Shown in pieces: positions 42,291 through 51,850 of a stretch of 64,000 bases of DNA. A model generated the notes under the pieces. It did no database searches. It saw nothing but the letters and a program-made list of their open reading frames with translations, and was not told the origin of the DNA. Both the position numbers and the translations under genes were made by a program. This DNA is from Prorocentrum cordatum (lineage: Eukaryota > Sar > Dinophyceae > Prorocentrales > Prorocentraceae). Where the stretch lies: the NCBI GenBank assembly GCA_963575745.1, contig CAUYUJ010014204.1, forward strand, positions 276,585 to 340,584, in the 5' to 3' direction. The stretch's first letter is position 1; each line of letters opens with the position of its first letter.

Positions 42291-42907
42291 GGGTGGAGGG
42301 AGGCGGTCCTGGCAGAAGATGGCGTGCAGCTTCTCGTGCCTCTCCACTCTTCTCTTCACGATGCCCGTCATGCGCATCTTCGGGCCCCCTCCCGCCTTCT
42401 GTATTATCGGGGAGACGAAAGACTCGGGTACGGGGGACTCGGGTTGGCCTGACGGGGGCCGTCATAAAAATGACGAGACCCAATCTGAAATCTGACGCGG
42501 GCTCCCGCTGCAGACATCCCACGCAAAGTGGACCGTCAGAATCCAGGACGCGCTCGTCAAAAAACTTCGGCAAACCCGAGGCCCGGCTCACTCGAGTCTT
42601 ACGTTTCCCCGATGTGATTTTCTCTGAGATCCGACGTTGCGAAAAAACCAGCCTTGCGCCCACCCCCCCAAAAAAAAACCTCGCGGCCAGAGCCCCAGAC
42701 CCCCATCTTTCGAACCTGCATGTTTCGAGCCACGTCGACCTGTGAGGGCCCCAGGTCTCGAAAAACCGAGCGACATCGCCCGCTGAGAAAAAACAAAAAA
42801 CATAAAACAACAAAAAAAAAAAAAAAAAAAAAAAAACATAAAAAACAGGGAAAAAAAACAAAACAAAAAACAAAAACAAAAAAAACGCAACGCCCAGCTA
42901 TCTGCTT

Positions 42908-44004
42908 TTATGCGCCCGTTGCCGCCTTCTGCCCTTTGAAGCCGCCGAAGCCCTTGCCCTTGCCCTTGCCCTTGCCCTTGCCCTTGCCCTTGCCCTTGCC
43001 CTTGCCCCCGCACCCTTTGCCGCTGCGGAAGCCTCGAGCACGAGCTGCTTCGGCCTCCTCGCCGGTCGCCTTCTCCACGTTCTCTGCGACGATGGCCTGG
43101 GTTTCAGACTCGGGCGGAACAATGTCAAAGTAGACAGCGTCGCCGATGGCGATGCCTTCGGGCATGTCTGGAGGAACAAAAAAACAGTATGAACGTAACG
43201 TTCATAGGTTCGCGCCGATTTCTTGGATCGGCGCTGGACCTTACTGGCGGAGCCTCCGGCGCCGCCCCTGGCGCGCTTCGCGCGCCAGGGAGGGGTGTCC
43301 AGCGCAGGATCCAAGAAATCCGCGCGGAACTCCGAAAGTTTATGGTCATGCCGTTTTGTTGTGCCTCGAATGTCGCTGCATCTAATCAGCGCGTCCCTGT
43401 CGAAGTGCTTGTAGACCTCTGGGCACTCCAGCCAGTAATCACCGTACTTCTCTGACTGGTGCCTCACGACGCCTATCGGGTCGGGCGAAAGGGGGGATAG
43501 CAAAGGGGGGGTTTGAGAATCAGCTCACGGAGCTGATTTTCCCGGCGCCTCCCGGCGCTGGAGGCGGCTATGTATCGAGGAATGGGCCCCTCGGTGAGGC
43601 CGAAACCAGCTGCATGCAGCAAATTTCGTAACCCCCCCTTTCCCAAACCCCCCCTTTCGCCCGACCCGAGCCTATCAGCGTACTCCTCAGCGCCGCTGGA
43701 AGCGCCTCCGCAGCAACGGTGGACTCGGCCTCGTCCGCGATCCGTCTCCTCTGAAGGGGCCCTGGGACACACAAATAAATACACACAAATAAAAAGATCC
43801 CCCATATTTTCCCATATTTTCGGGGTTTCTGTCTTCCCCACCACTTCCCATATTTTCCCATATTTTCTGGGGAGTCGACGATTAATTGTGTCTGTGTGTT
43901 TCTTTCCCTCCTGATCCTCTTGGAGCCGAGCGGGGTCCGCCAGATGTTCACGGCGACCGGCGCCGCCCCTGCCCGTGCGACCACCCCGAAGAAGACACGA
44001 TCGC
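42908..44004 (-). CDS. Cold-shock-domain protein with Gly-Lys repeat tail; four exons, 5' end missing
   Basis: Proposed exons (minus): 44004-43911, 43748-43672, 43472-43365, 43167-42908. Joined, they stay in one frame to TAA at 42908. Exon 1 encodes GDRVFFGVVARAGAAPVAVN, the last strands of a first cold-shock domain. Exon 2 is a helical linker (IADEAESTVAAEALPAALRS). Exons 3-4 give a second domain: GVVRHQSEKYGDYWLECPEV, HFDRDALIRCSD, then GIAIGDAVYFDIVPP and QAIVAENV. A tail of about 20 alternating Gly-Lys residues follows, from (CTTGCC)n. Cold-shock domains bind single-stranded RNA or DNA, and a basic GK tail would add non-specific binding. The three introns are mobile-element insertions (separate entries). 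An acceptor CCACAG at 44005 shows that more exons lie upstream. Splicing is predicted, not observed. Confidence 0.7.
42951..43011 (-). repeat. In-frame hexamer repeat coding Gly-Lys
   Basis: Nine or so copies of CCCTTG (plus strand) give alternating Gly-Lys in the cold-shock gene. The hexamer length keeps the frame whatever the copy number. Confidence 0.85.
43168..43364 (-). mobile_element. Intron 3 of the cold-shock gene = TIR-1 introner
   Basis: A 201-bp TIR-1 element (43169-43369) is flanked by GACAT at 43370-43374 and 43164-43168. Outer arms TCGAGGCACAACAAAACGG and complement match at about 15 of 19 sites, and the inner arms are the family core. The acceptor TTTGTTCCTCCAG uses the element's end plus the first base of the duplication. 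A GC donor (GAG, then GCACAA) or a GA donor three bases-in-phase earlier both keep the frame. Confidence 0.75.
43473..43671 (-). mobile_element. Intron 2 of the cold-shock gene = TIR-10 introner
   Basis: A 193-bp element (43478-43670) with ends CTCGGGTCGGGCGAAAGGGG and complement CCCCTTTCGCCCGACCC. It is flanked by the exact 6-bp repeat GATAGG at 43671-43676 and 43472-43477. Splicing GATAG|GC...GATAG|GC removes the element plus one duplication copy, restoring the original ATA GGC GTC codons exactly. A GC-AG intron. Confidence 0.85.
43749..43910 (-). mobile_element. Intron 1 of the predicted exon set = TIR-8 introner
   Basis: Element at 43751-43907, flanked by AGGAG at 43908-43912 and 43746-43750. 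Ends resemble each other as inverted repeats (GGGAAAGAAACACACAGACA; complement of TTTGTGTGTCCC...). Splicing AG|GA...AG|GA removes the element and one duplication and restores ATC AGG AGA CGG, so it acts as a GA-AG intron with no change to the protein. A second, interrupted copy of the family lies at 45005-45345. Confidence 0.7.
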
Positions 44005-44042
44005 CTGTGGCAGGACGCCAACTAATCACTCAGACACCAAGC

Positions 44043-44198
44043 TTTAAGTCGGGCGTGTCCCCCTGCAAGGGGATTTTCAACGAAAAATAAAAAAGAATGG
44101 AAAAATGCCCCAAAATGGTGGAAAAAATACTCAAAAAATAGTCCCCAGACTATTGTTTGACTATTTTTGAATATTCCCCCCGTAGAGGGACAGGCCCG
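44043..44198. mobile_element. TIR-2 MITE (copy c), right end lost
   Basis: Left end TTTAAGTCGGGCGTGTCCCC and near-complete right end GGGACAGGCCCGA, then a jump into ATCACCTGTGG. No 8-bp duplication. The flanks are instead a duplicated host segment. Confidence 0.75.
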
Positions 44199-44222
44199 AT
44201 CACCTGTGGCAGGACGCCAACC

Positions 44223-44350
44223 TGGCCATCGCTCGGACGTCCATTCCCTGTGCTTTTCCCGGTTTCGTGCGTGGCTTTTTCGCCAGATGATCAAGGGTGC
44301 TCCTCGATGGTTTTTGCCGAAGGAAAAATGCACACGTCCGAGCGATGCCA
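44223..44350 (+). mobile_element. TIR-3 MITE (copy b)
   Basis: Ends TGGCCATCGCTCGGACGT and complement. It is inserted in the second copy of a duplicated segment, with CAAC on both sides; the first copy (43999-44040) is the uninterrupted site. Confidence 0.8.
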
Positions 44351-44681
44351 AGCAACTAGTCACTCAGACACCAGGCTCGACCCGGCCCATACCCGGACCT
44401 GGCAGCGCGCACGAAGGGGGGCAGAGGGAGAAACGAAGGCTTCTTAGAAGGAGGCTGATTCCTAGAAGACGCTGGGGGGGAAGTTTCGGGTTCGGGGTCC
44501 GAGGTCTTCGGGCGGCTTAGACACTTCTCGGCGGTGTGCCGGCCTCGGGAGGCGTTCCAGCGGCTGCGCCTCGCCGAGAGCGTTCCAGGGGTGCACCCGG
44601 ATCGCCCCGAAGAGCCGCCAGGGACCCGCCCTCGTGGCCCGAGAGCCGAAGGGGGCCGTGAGAGGGGGCAGGCCTCTGTAG

Positions 44682-44877
44682 TTGAGTCGGGCCTGTCCCC
44701 CTACAGGGGGATTCTCGACGCAAAATAAAAAACACACACCAAAAATAATCTAAAAAGAATCCAGAGGTAGTCTGGGGACTATTTTGTTTTGTACTTTTGT
44801 TCCCTTTTCGGTGTATTTGTTGTATTTTTTTTATTTTTCGTCGAAAATCCCCCTGTAGGGGGACACGCCCGACACAA
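44682..44877. mobile_element. TIR-2 MITE (copy d)
   Basis: Ends TTGAGTCGGGCCTGTCCCC and complement, AT-rich core, 8-bp flanks CTCTGTAG (44674-44681) and CTCTGTGG (44878-44885), one mismatch. Third copy showing an 8-bp duplication. Confidence 0.85.
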
Positions 44878-45004
44878 CTCTGTGGAAGGCGGCGGGGCTG
44901 CTCGGAGCCCTCGGGCCTTCCGCGAGGCCCCCTGCGGCCCCCGAGAGGGGGCTCAGATGGCTGCTCGGAGGGCCGGGGCCAGACGTGCAGGTCCCGATTT
45001 TTGT

Positions 45005-45345
45005 GAAGGGGCCCAGGGACCCACAAATAAAGACACACGAATACACCCTGCGAAATGCTTAAGAAATCATGGGTTAAGAAATTCATAGTCTCAGATCTTG
45101 AATAAAAAAAACAACATTTCTATTAAAATCTTAAGATTTACATTGAAACGTTAAGAATAATCGAGACTCTGGCCGAAAACTTAAGTTTTCTTAAGCATCG
45201 CCTAAGGTGTAAGCAGATTCCCCATATGTCCCCATATTTTTTTGGGGGGGGTGCTCGTCTTCCCCCCCTCCCCACACTTTCCCACATCTTCTCCGGGGGG
45301 TCGACGATCCACTGCGTCTGTGTGTGTTTCTCTTCCTCCCGAGAG
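45005..45345. mobile_element. TIR-8 element (copy b), split by a TIR-7 insertion
   Basis: GAAGGGGCCCAGGGACCCAC...ACACACGAATACACCCTGCG at the left and CCCCATATGTCCCC...GTCGACGATCCACTGCGTC at the right match the intron copy at 43749-43910. The middle is interrupted by an unrelated AT-rich insertion. Confidence 0.75.
45052..45202. mobile_element. TIR-7 AT-rich foldback element
   Basis: Inverted ends AAATGCTTAAGAAA and TTTTCTTAAGCATC. It also contains the perfect palindromes AAATCTTAAGATTT and AAAACTTAAGTTTT. Nested in the TIR-8 copy. No duplication is evident. Confidence 0.65.
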
Positions 45346-45469
45346 AGAGGGCGGCCCGCGCAGAGATCGTGGCACGAGGCACGCGCCCGGCCCCACGGGG
45401 GGAGGCCGGGAGACGAGGTGAAAGAGGGGCCATGAGATCTGCGAGACTTCGGAGGCGACTACTGGCCCA

Positions 45470-45647
45470 AACCCCCTGGCGCTGTGAAAAAATCACGACG
45501 GGAGGTTTGTCGCTGTTTTCGGCCTCTGGGGGCCCTCACCGGGCCTCGGGAGCGTCAAAAAACGACTCAGGGCGAAAAACCGGTCCCGGCGGGTCCGGAC
45601 TTCTGGGGTCGCGTCATGAAAAAATCATGACGTCGGGGGTCTGGGGG
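45470..45647 (+). mobile_element. TIR-4 element (copy c)
   Basis: Same orientation as 25643-25827. Ends AACCCCCTGG and GGGGGTCTGGGG. Right mini-hairpin GTCATGAAAAAATCATGAC intact. Confidence 0.75.
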
Positions 45648-45911
45648 GCTGGGAGGTCTTCGTCGGAAGAATTAAAAGAGGATTAAGCCCCGTTGGGGGG
45701 CTGTTACGCCGGAATGGGCCTCGGATCAAGCGGAATTAGGCCGGATTGAGCGGGATGAAGCGGGATTGAGCGGGATCCAGCCGGATTCCGGACCAGGGCT
45801 GAATCAGAATTCGAACCTCCCAGGAGTTGCATCCGAGGGAGACGTCATGGTCCCCGCCATGACACTCACCCCCCCTGGATTCTTCCCACCCCCTCCGTGG
45901 CCACCCCAGAA

Positions 45912-46095
45912 CCCAGACCCCGACGTAATGAGTTTGTCATTACGTCGACTCCAGAGTTCTCGACCCCTTCCCCGGGACCCGTTTGTCCTCCCGAGTCGCT
46001 TTTGGACGCTCCCGAGGCCCGGTGAGGGCCCCCGGAGGCCGACAATGGCGAAAAACCTCCCGTCGTGATTTTTTCATGACTCGAGGAGGTCTGGG
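45912..46095 (-). mobile_element. TIR-4 element (copy d), inverted
   Basis: CCCAGACCCC to GGTCTGGG. The terminal hairpin is GACGTAATGA/TCATTACGTC, a different base pair from the other copies but still paired. Flanked by TGGCCACCCCAGAA at 45898-45911 and 46100-46113, a likely duplication. Confidence 0.8.
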
Positions 46096-46116
46096 TCCTT
46101 GGCCACCCCAGAAGAT

Positions 46117-46470
46117 CGGGGGCGGCAAAGAGGGGGGTGTCCAAGAGGGGGGGGTGCAAATCATGACCGGCGGCATGTGCGCGGCCCCGCGGGGGGGCCA
46201 GGGACGTAATGAAATAAGAAGAGGCCCTGCTAAGCCTTGCTAAGCCCTGCTTGGCCCTGCTAAACTGCTTGGCAGGAGCAAATCTGCGCTTGGCAGGCCT
46301 TAGCTAGGCCCCGAGTCCCCTCAGCCAGGTCTTCCGGTGCGGCCATAACGCTCCAGGGTGCGGGGGCGTTATAATCCACCGGAAAAGGAGGGGGGGGGGG
46401 GGTTCTTAATGCCTTCCTGAGGTTATCATGGCCCACGCCATGATATCCACCCCCCTCTTTTCCGCCCCCG
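46117..46470. mobile_element. TIR-5 element (copy b), enlarged
   Basis: Ends CGGGGGCGGCAAAGAGGGGG and complement. 7-bp flanks AGAAGAT (46110-46116) and AGAAGAA (46471-46477). Compared with the 191-bp copy at 22180 it carries about 160 bp of extra sequence in the middle, including CTGCTAAGCC-type short repeats (46220-46290). Confidence 0.8.
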
Positions 46471-46668
46471 AGAAGAAAAGGGCCGACCCTGGCCCCGGGG
46501 CCCGCTTCTCGTCCCCAGCGGCGCCGCTGGGCCGCCCCGCGGCCCGGCGAGGGGCACACCGCGGGGGCCCGAGGCCGGCGCGCCACAGGTCGTTAAAGGC
46601 TTAACGACTTCTGCCGTCTTTCGACTCGCGCTGGAGCGGCCGCGAGTTGCTTCACCTTTCCTCGGAGA

Positions 46669-46755
46669 TCTTTGGATTGACCCGGATTTGTTTCGATTTG
46701 CCTGGATTTATCTGGATTTACCTCGATCTATCTGCATTTACCTGGATTTTTCTGG
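46669..46755. repeat. Degenerate 12-bp TGGATTTACC repeat
   Basis: About seven loose copies of TGGATTTAYCTGGATTTACC-type sequence. A similar short-period repeat, AGCGGGATTGAGCGGG, is at 45727-45790, and a GGTTCCCGG repeat is at 47165-47270. Confidence 0.75.
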
Positions 46756-46850
46756 CTCGCTCCCCACAAGTCGATCGGCGAAAAGTCGACAAGCCCTTAG
46801 GGAACAGAAGCCCCCCGCCGCGCTTCTCTCACGGCGCGAGCCTGGGGAAC

Positions 46851-47036
46851 CCCAGACCCCCTCGAGCCATGAAAAAATCACGACGGGAGGCTTTCCGCCA
46901 TTTTCGGCCTCCGGGGGCCCTCACCGGGCCTCGGGAGCGCCAAAAAACGATTCAGGGCGAAAAACCGGTCCCGGGGAAGGGGTCGGGACCTCTGGGGGTC
47001 GCGTCATGAAAAAATCATGACGTCGGGAGCCTGGGG
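46851..47036 (+). mobile_element. TIR-4 element (copy e)
   Basis: CCCAGACCCC left end; right mini-hairpin GTCATGAAAAAATCATGAC intact. Flanked by GAGCCTGGGGA at 46838-46848 and 47027-47037. Confidence 0.75.
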
Positions 47037-47399
47037 AGGACCCCCCGCCCCCTCGGCCTCCCCCCCCCTCGGCGCGCCCTTCGATTCCCCAATCACTACT
47101 TGCACTGAAGGGGTCCTAGCGGAAGTTGAGAGATGTGGCAAAAGTTTCCCGCCGAGTTTAGTAGCAGGCTGGGCTCCCGGGTTCCCAGTTCCAGGCTCCC
47201 GGGTTCCCGGTTACTGGTTCCGGGCCGATTCCGGTGGGCTCTGGGTTCCCGGACTCTTGGGTTCCCGGTCGATTTCCTCAGCGAAAACCCATCCACTGAT
47301 TGGGTTTTTTTCTGGGGTGTACTGATGTTAGAAACGCTGGGGGCGTCGGCACAGACTTGGAGCCCCTCGGGCCTAATTGAACGTGCACCGATCGGCCGT

Positions 47400-47590
47400 C
47401 GTCGACGATCACCGCCTCGCTCGGGGCTGGCGAAACGGGGAGGGCAGCAAAGCGGGTTGCTGGCGAATCAGCTGCATGCAGCTGGCTTTCCTGGCGCCTC
47501 TGGCCACGACGCCGAGAACAGCGCGTGGCGGCGGCAGGCTGACTTCGTAACCACCCCCTTCCCTCACGCAGCCTCGTCTCTATCAGGGGG
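47400..47590. mobile_element. Diverged relative of the TIR-10 introner
   Basis: Shares CAGCTGCATGCAGC, GGCGCCTC and TTCGTAACCACCCCCTTCCC with the intron at 43473-43671, in the opposite relative order, and has CTCGGGGCTGGCGAAACGGG near its left end. No gene was identified around it. Confidence 0.5.
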
Positions 47591-47924
47591 GTTCAAGCAC
47601 CAAACCTGAGCCCGAACATCAACCCCAGTATGACCGAAACCGGCGCCCGATTTTTGTTCGAACGTGCCAGAATTTGACCCAAAATGTTGGATCGAAACCA
47701 AAGCGTCATTCCATTTTATCGATCAAATTACGCTTCTGGTCACAAGTACTGGCACGTTTTCGGTCACCGACTTCTTCGGTCACATCCGTCACCGTGCCCT
47801 CGAGGCACGAGTTGGAGTGCTCTCAGGTCCTTTGTTCGATCCCCTGGGTCCTCGGTGCCCCATCCTGAGGATTCTCTTAACGGTCCGGACCGAAATTGCC
47901 AAATCTTCTGGGGTTCCTTGAGTG

Positions 47925-49340
47925 CCACCTGGGCCCCGTCGCGGCTTCCCGCATGATTTGTCCGTGGCCCACGGGGCTCCAAGACGAGTCAAGAGGGCCC
48001 CAAAAGGCCGCCCAGTCGGTCCAAGAGGGCCCAGGATCGCCGAACGATCGCTCCAAGACGCCAACGACGGCTACAAGGCGGCCCAGGAAGCCTTCGAGAC
48101 GCCGCGAGAGACCTCCAAGAGGCCTCCTAAGAGGGCTCCAAAAGGCAAAAATCCGCCGACCCCTTGGGGTCACGGCGTGTGAGATGCTTCCCCCTCCCCA
48201 AACCCCTGCGCCGGGGGCCTGGGGCAAATCCATCATCCGCACACTTGGAGCCTCAGGAGGCCCCAAAACGGGCCAAAAAGGTTCAAAAGGTTCTCAGAAC
48301 GGTCCAAGAGAGCTACGAATCGACGAAAGATCGCCCCAAAATGCCGAAGATTGCCTCCACACGGCTCCATAAGTCCCCAAGACGTTTGAAACAATATTAC
48401 GAGGCGCCCCAAAGAGGCCCTCCAGAAGCAAAAATCGTCCCTTTCCTATGGAAAACATACATTTTCACCACATTCGCCCATTCGGCTTCCACGCGGCGCA
48501 AAACGGCCTGAGAAGCCTCCAAGATCGACCCTCGCCAGCCCAAGAGGCTCCCAAAAAAACTACAAGACGGCGTCCGGGACGAAGGCCCCAGAAACCATAG
48601 CAACGGCCCAGGAAAACCGCAGGACGGTCACAAGAGGGCCCCAAAGCGGGCCAAGAGGGCTCCCAAAGGCTGTCTGGACGGCCCACGCGGGGGACGATTC
48701 GGTCCAAGCCGCCCAAGACCGCCGCCAGACGGCCCCATGGGTATCCAAGACGTTTGATAACGCGACCACGAGGAGTTCCAAGAAGGCTTCCAAAAGCAAA
48801 AACCGTCCCATTCCCGAGGTAAAACGTACATGTTCAGCACATTCGCTTTTTGGGCTTTCACGAAGACCACAACGGCCCAATAAACCTCCAAGATCGACCC
48901 CTGTCACCCGAAGAGGCTCCCAAAAAGGCTCCAAAACGGCCCCGGGGCGATCCACGAAGGCTCCAGAAACCATAGCAGCGGCCCAGGAAAGCCGCAGGAC
49001 GGTCCCCAGAGGGCTCCAACACGGGCCAGGAAGGCTCCCAAAAGCTGTCCGGACGGCCCACGCGAAGCGTTCCAAGAAGGCCCCCAAAAGCAAAAACCGC
49101 CCCATTCCCTTTGGAAAACGTACATCGTCAGCATATTCGCTTCTTGGGCTTCCACGAGGCCCAAAACGGCCCAGTAAACCTCCAAGATCGACCTCTGGCA
49201 TCCCAAGAGGCTCTCCAAGAAGGCTCCACGACGGCCCCCGGGCGCCCCACGAAGGACCCAGAAACCATAGCAACGGCCTGGGGAAACGGCAGGACGGTCC
49301 TAAGAGGACTTCAAAACGTGTCCACAGAGGCCCCCAGAAG
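47925..49340. repeat. CCAAGACGGCC-type repeat (copy 3) with a roughly 300-bp higher-order unit
   Basis: The block AAAGCAAAAACCGTCCCATT...AACGTACAT...CACATTCGCTT...AACCTCCAAGATCGACCCCT occurs three times, starting near 48427, 48792 and 49087. Spacing is about 365 then 295 bp, separated by CCCAAGAGGCTCCC/ACGGTCC motifs. The 47590-47925 stretch before it has no recognised feature. Confidence 0.8.
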
Positions 49341-49344
49341 GGTT

Positions 49345-49529
49345 CCCAGACCCCCGACGTAATGATTTTTTCATTACGTCGACTCCAGAGTTCTCGACCC
49401 CTTCCCCAGGACCGGTTTGTCATCCTGAGTCGTTTTTTGACGCTCCCGAAGCCCGGTGAGGGCCCCCAGAGGCCGAAAATGGCGAAAAACCTCGCGTCCT
49501 GATTTTTTCACTACTCGAGGGGGTCTGGG
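49345..49529 (-). mobile_element. TIR-4 element (copy f), inverted
   Basis: CCCAGACCCC to GGGGTCTGGG. Terminal hairpin CGACGTAATGATTTTTTCAT with its complement, with the A-T pair variant. Flanks share GTTC. Confidence 0.8.
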
Positions 49530-49816
49530 TTCCAAGAGGCCCCCAGGGAGTCCCAAGAGGCCCCCGTGAGGCTCCCAAGAGACCTCCGAGAGGCCCGCAG
49601 GAGGCCCCCCCCAAAGCTGTCGCCCTCGAAGTTGGCAACAGACTCGCATATCGCACCCCCCCCCAAGGATGGCGAAGTCTTGTCTGGCTTGCGTGGGGCC
49701 TCGCTCCGCTGAGCTCCCCGGCAGCCCTCGAGAAGTGGCGACAGATTCGCAGATCGCAGCCCCCCAGGGGCGGCGAGGTCGGAGGCACGCGGGCGAGAGG
49801 TACGGGACAGGAGGAG

Positions 49817-50005
49817 AGAGAGAGAGCGAGAGCGAGAGAGAGAGAGAGAGAAACAGAAGAAACAAAAACGGAGAGAGACAGAGAGATAGAGAAAGAGAGA
49901 GAGAGAGGGAGAGAGACAGACAGAGAGAGAGAGAGAGGAACAGAGACAGAGACGGAGAGAGAGAGAGAGAGCGAGAGAGAGAGAGAGAGCGAGAGACACA
50001 GAGAG
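49817..50005 (+). repeat. (AG)n microsatellite
   Basis: About 190 bp of AG/GA with ACAG variants. It lies just outside the 3' LTR of the copia element. Confidence 0.95.
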
Positions 50006-50020
50006 GGGGGACGCGTGGAT

Positions 50021-50240
50021 TGCACGGGAGTGACTGCATGGATACCGAGAGACACGAGGTACAGATAGGGGGCCCGTGCTAGAAGAGAGCACGCTCCCTT
50101 TCCTTTTACGGAGGCGTGGGCGCGCCCGTCACCGGCGCGCCACTATAGTTCAAGGGCCCTCGTGAGCCGACATGGCGGCGCACAAGAGAATGCAGAGAGA
50201 GGCGCAGGAGGAGGAGAGGCTGACAGGGGACTGACAACCA
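50021..50240 (-). repeat. 3' LTR of the copia-like element (at least this part)
   Basis: Aligns to 63797-64000 with about 31 differences in 205 positions by hand count (about 85% identity). Starts TGCACGGGAG on the plus strand, so it ends in CA on the element's strand, as LTRs do. The other LTR boundary cannot be set because the partner copy is cut at 64000. Confidence 0.8.
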
Positions 50241-50455
50241 CAGCTCCTACCTTTCTTGCAGCCGACACGCCGCCTCGCCTCAGAAGATGAGTTTCCCTTC
50301 CAAGTGGGCAGCGTAGCCAGTCCATGTACCACCAGAGCCTCCGTGGCGCGCAGCCGGTACAGTTCCACGAACGCGCGGGAGTGGAGAGCATCTCTAAGAT
50401 TATCCCGGCAAAGCAACCTAACAGCAATGTGTAGGAGGAGCATATCTGGAAGCAT
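50150..50455 (-). CDS. ORF in or beside the 3' LTR, unknown
   Basis: 101 codons, MLPDMLLLHIAVRLLCRDNL, then a leucine-rich helical N-terminal half, a basic RRRVGCKKGR and a Ser/Cys-rich end that lies in the LTR-like sequence. A donor-like AAAG-GTAGGAG sits near 50257, so the last part may not be coding. No family recognised; it may be the decayed 3' end of the element or random open sequence in the LTR. Confidence 0.25.
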   Translation of the reverse strand: MLPDMLLLHIAVRLLCRDNLRDALHSRAFVELYRLRATEALVVHGLATLPTWKGNSSSEARRRVGCKKGRSCGCQSPVSLSSSCASLCILLCAAMSAHEGP

Positions 50456-50554
50456 TCCCCTTAAGATTCAGATGAGAATCCAGTTGTAGGATTCTGCTGT
50501 TCTCGCAGTCGTAGTCGCATTCGCGATGACAGTCGCAGTGGCAACGGCAGTCGC

Positions 50555-51850
50555 AGTAACAGCCTCAGCCTCAGCCTGCCTCAGCCTCAGCCTCAGCCTG
50601 CCTCAGCCTCAGCCTGCCTCAGCCTCAGCCTCAGCCTGCTTCAGCCTCAGCCTCAGTCTGCCTTCAGCCTCGGCCTCAGCCTCAGCCTGCCTCAGCCTCA
50701 GCCTGCATCAGCCTCAGCCTCAGCCTCAGCCTGCCTCAGCATCAGCCTCAGCCTCAGCCTCAGCCTCAGCCTCAGCCTCAGCCTTCAGCCTCAGCCTCAG
50801 CCTCAGCCTCAGCCTGCCTCAGCCTGCAGCCTCAGCCTCAGCCTCAGCCTCAGCCTGCAGCCTCAGCCTCAGCCTCAGCCTCAGCCTCAGCCTCAGCCTG
50901 CCTCAGCCTCGGCCTCAGCCTCAGCCTGCCTCAGCCTCAGCCTGCCTCAGCCTCAGCCTCAGCCTCCCTCAGCCTCAGCCTCAGCCTCAGCCTCAGCCTC
51001 AGCCTCAGCCTCAGCCTGCAGCCTCAGGCCTCGGCCTCAGCCTCAGCCTCAGCCTGCCTCAGCCTCAGCCTCAGCCTGCCTCAGCCTCAGCCTGCCTCAG
51101 CCTCAGCCTCAGCCTGCCTTCAGCCTCAGCCTCAGTCTGCCTTCAGCCTCGGCCTCAGCCTCAGCCTGCCTCAGCCTCAGCCTGCATCAGCCTCAGCCTC
51201 AGCCTCAGCCTGCCTCAGCATCAGCCTGCCTCAGCCTCAGCCTCAGCCTGCCTCAGCCTCAGCCTCAGCCTGCTTCAGCCTCAGCCTCAGTCTGCCTTCA
51301 GCCTCGGCCTCAGCCTCAGCCTGCCTCAGCCTCAGCCTGCCTCATCAGCCTCAGCCTCAGCCTGCAGCCTGCAGCCTCAGCCTCAGCCTTCAGCCTCGGC
51401 CTCAGCCTGCATCAGCCTCAGCCTCAGCCTCAGCCTGCCTCAGCATCAGCCTCAGCCTCAGCCTCAGCCTCAGCCTCAGCCTCAGCCTCAGCCTCAGCCT
51501 GCAGCCTCAGCCTGCAGCCTCAGCCTCAGCCTCAGCCTCAGCCTGCCTCAGCATCAGCCTGCCTCAGCCTCAGCCTCAGCCTGCCTCAGCCTCAGCCTCA
51601 GCCTGCTTCAGCCTCAGCCTCAGTCTGCCTTCAGCCTCGGCCTCAGCCTCAGCCTGCCTCAGCCTCAGCCTGCATCAGCCTCAGCCTCAGCCTCAGCCTG
51701 CCTCAGCATCAGCCTGCCTCAGCCTCAGCCTCAGCCTGCCTCAGCCTCAGCCTCAGCCTGCTTCAGCCTCAGCCTCAGTCTGCCTTCAGCCTCGGCCTCA
51801 GCCTCAGCCTGCCTCAGCCTGCCTCAGCCTCAGCATCAGCCTGCCTCAGC
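50555..51850 (+). repeat. (CTCAGC)n satellite, about 1.3 kb
   Basis: Hexamer CTCAGC with regular CTGC and CTTCAGCCTCGG variants that recur in the same order, giving higher-order blocks of about 200-350 bp. Lies between the extra ORFs and the 3' LTR. Confidence 0.95.

Noticed and set aside
50226-50260. Plus-strand CCTACCTTTCTTGCAG as an acceptor of a plus-strand gene
   Set aside because: It lies in or beside the LTR of a minus-strand element, and no plus-strand exon follows.
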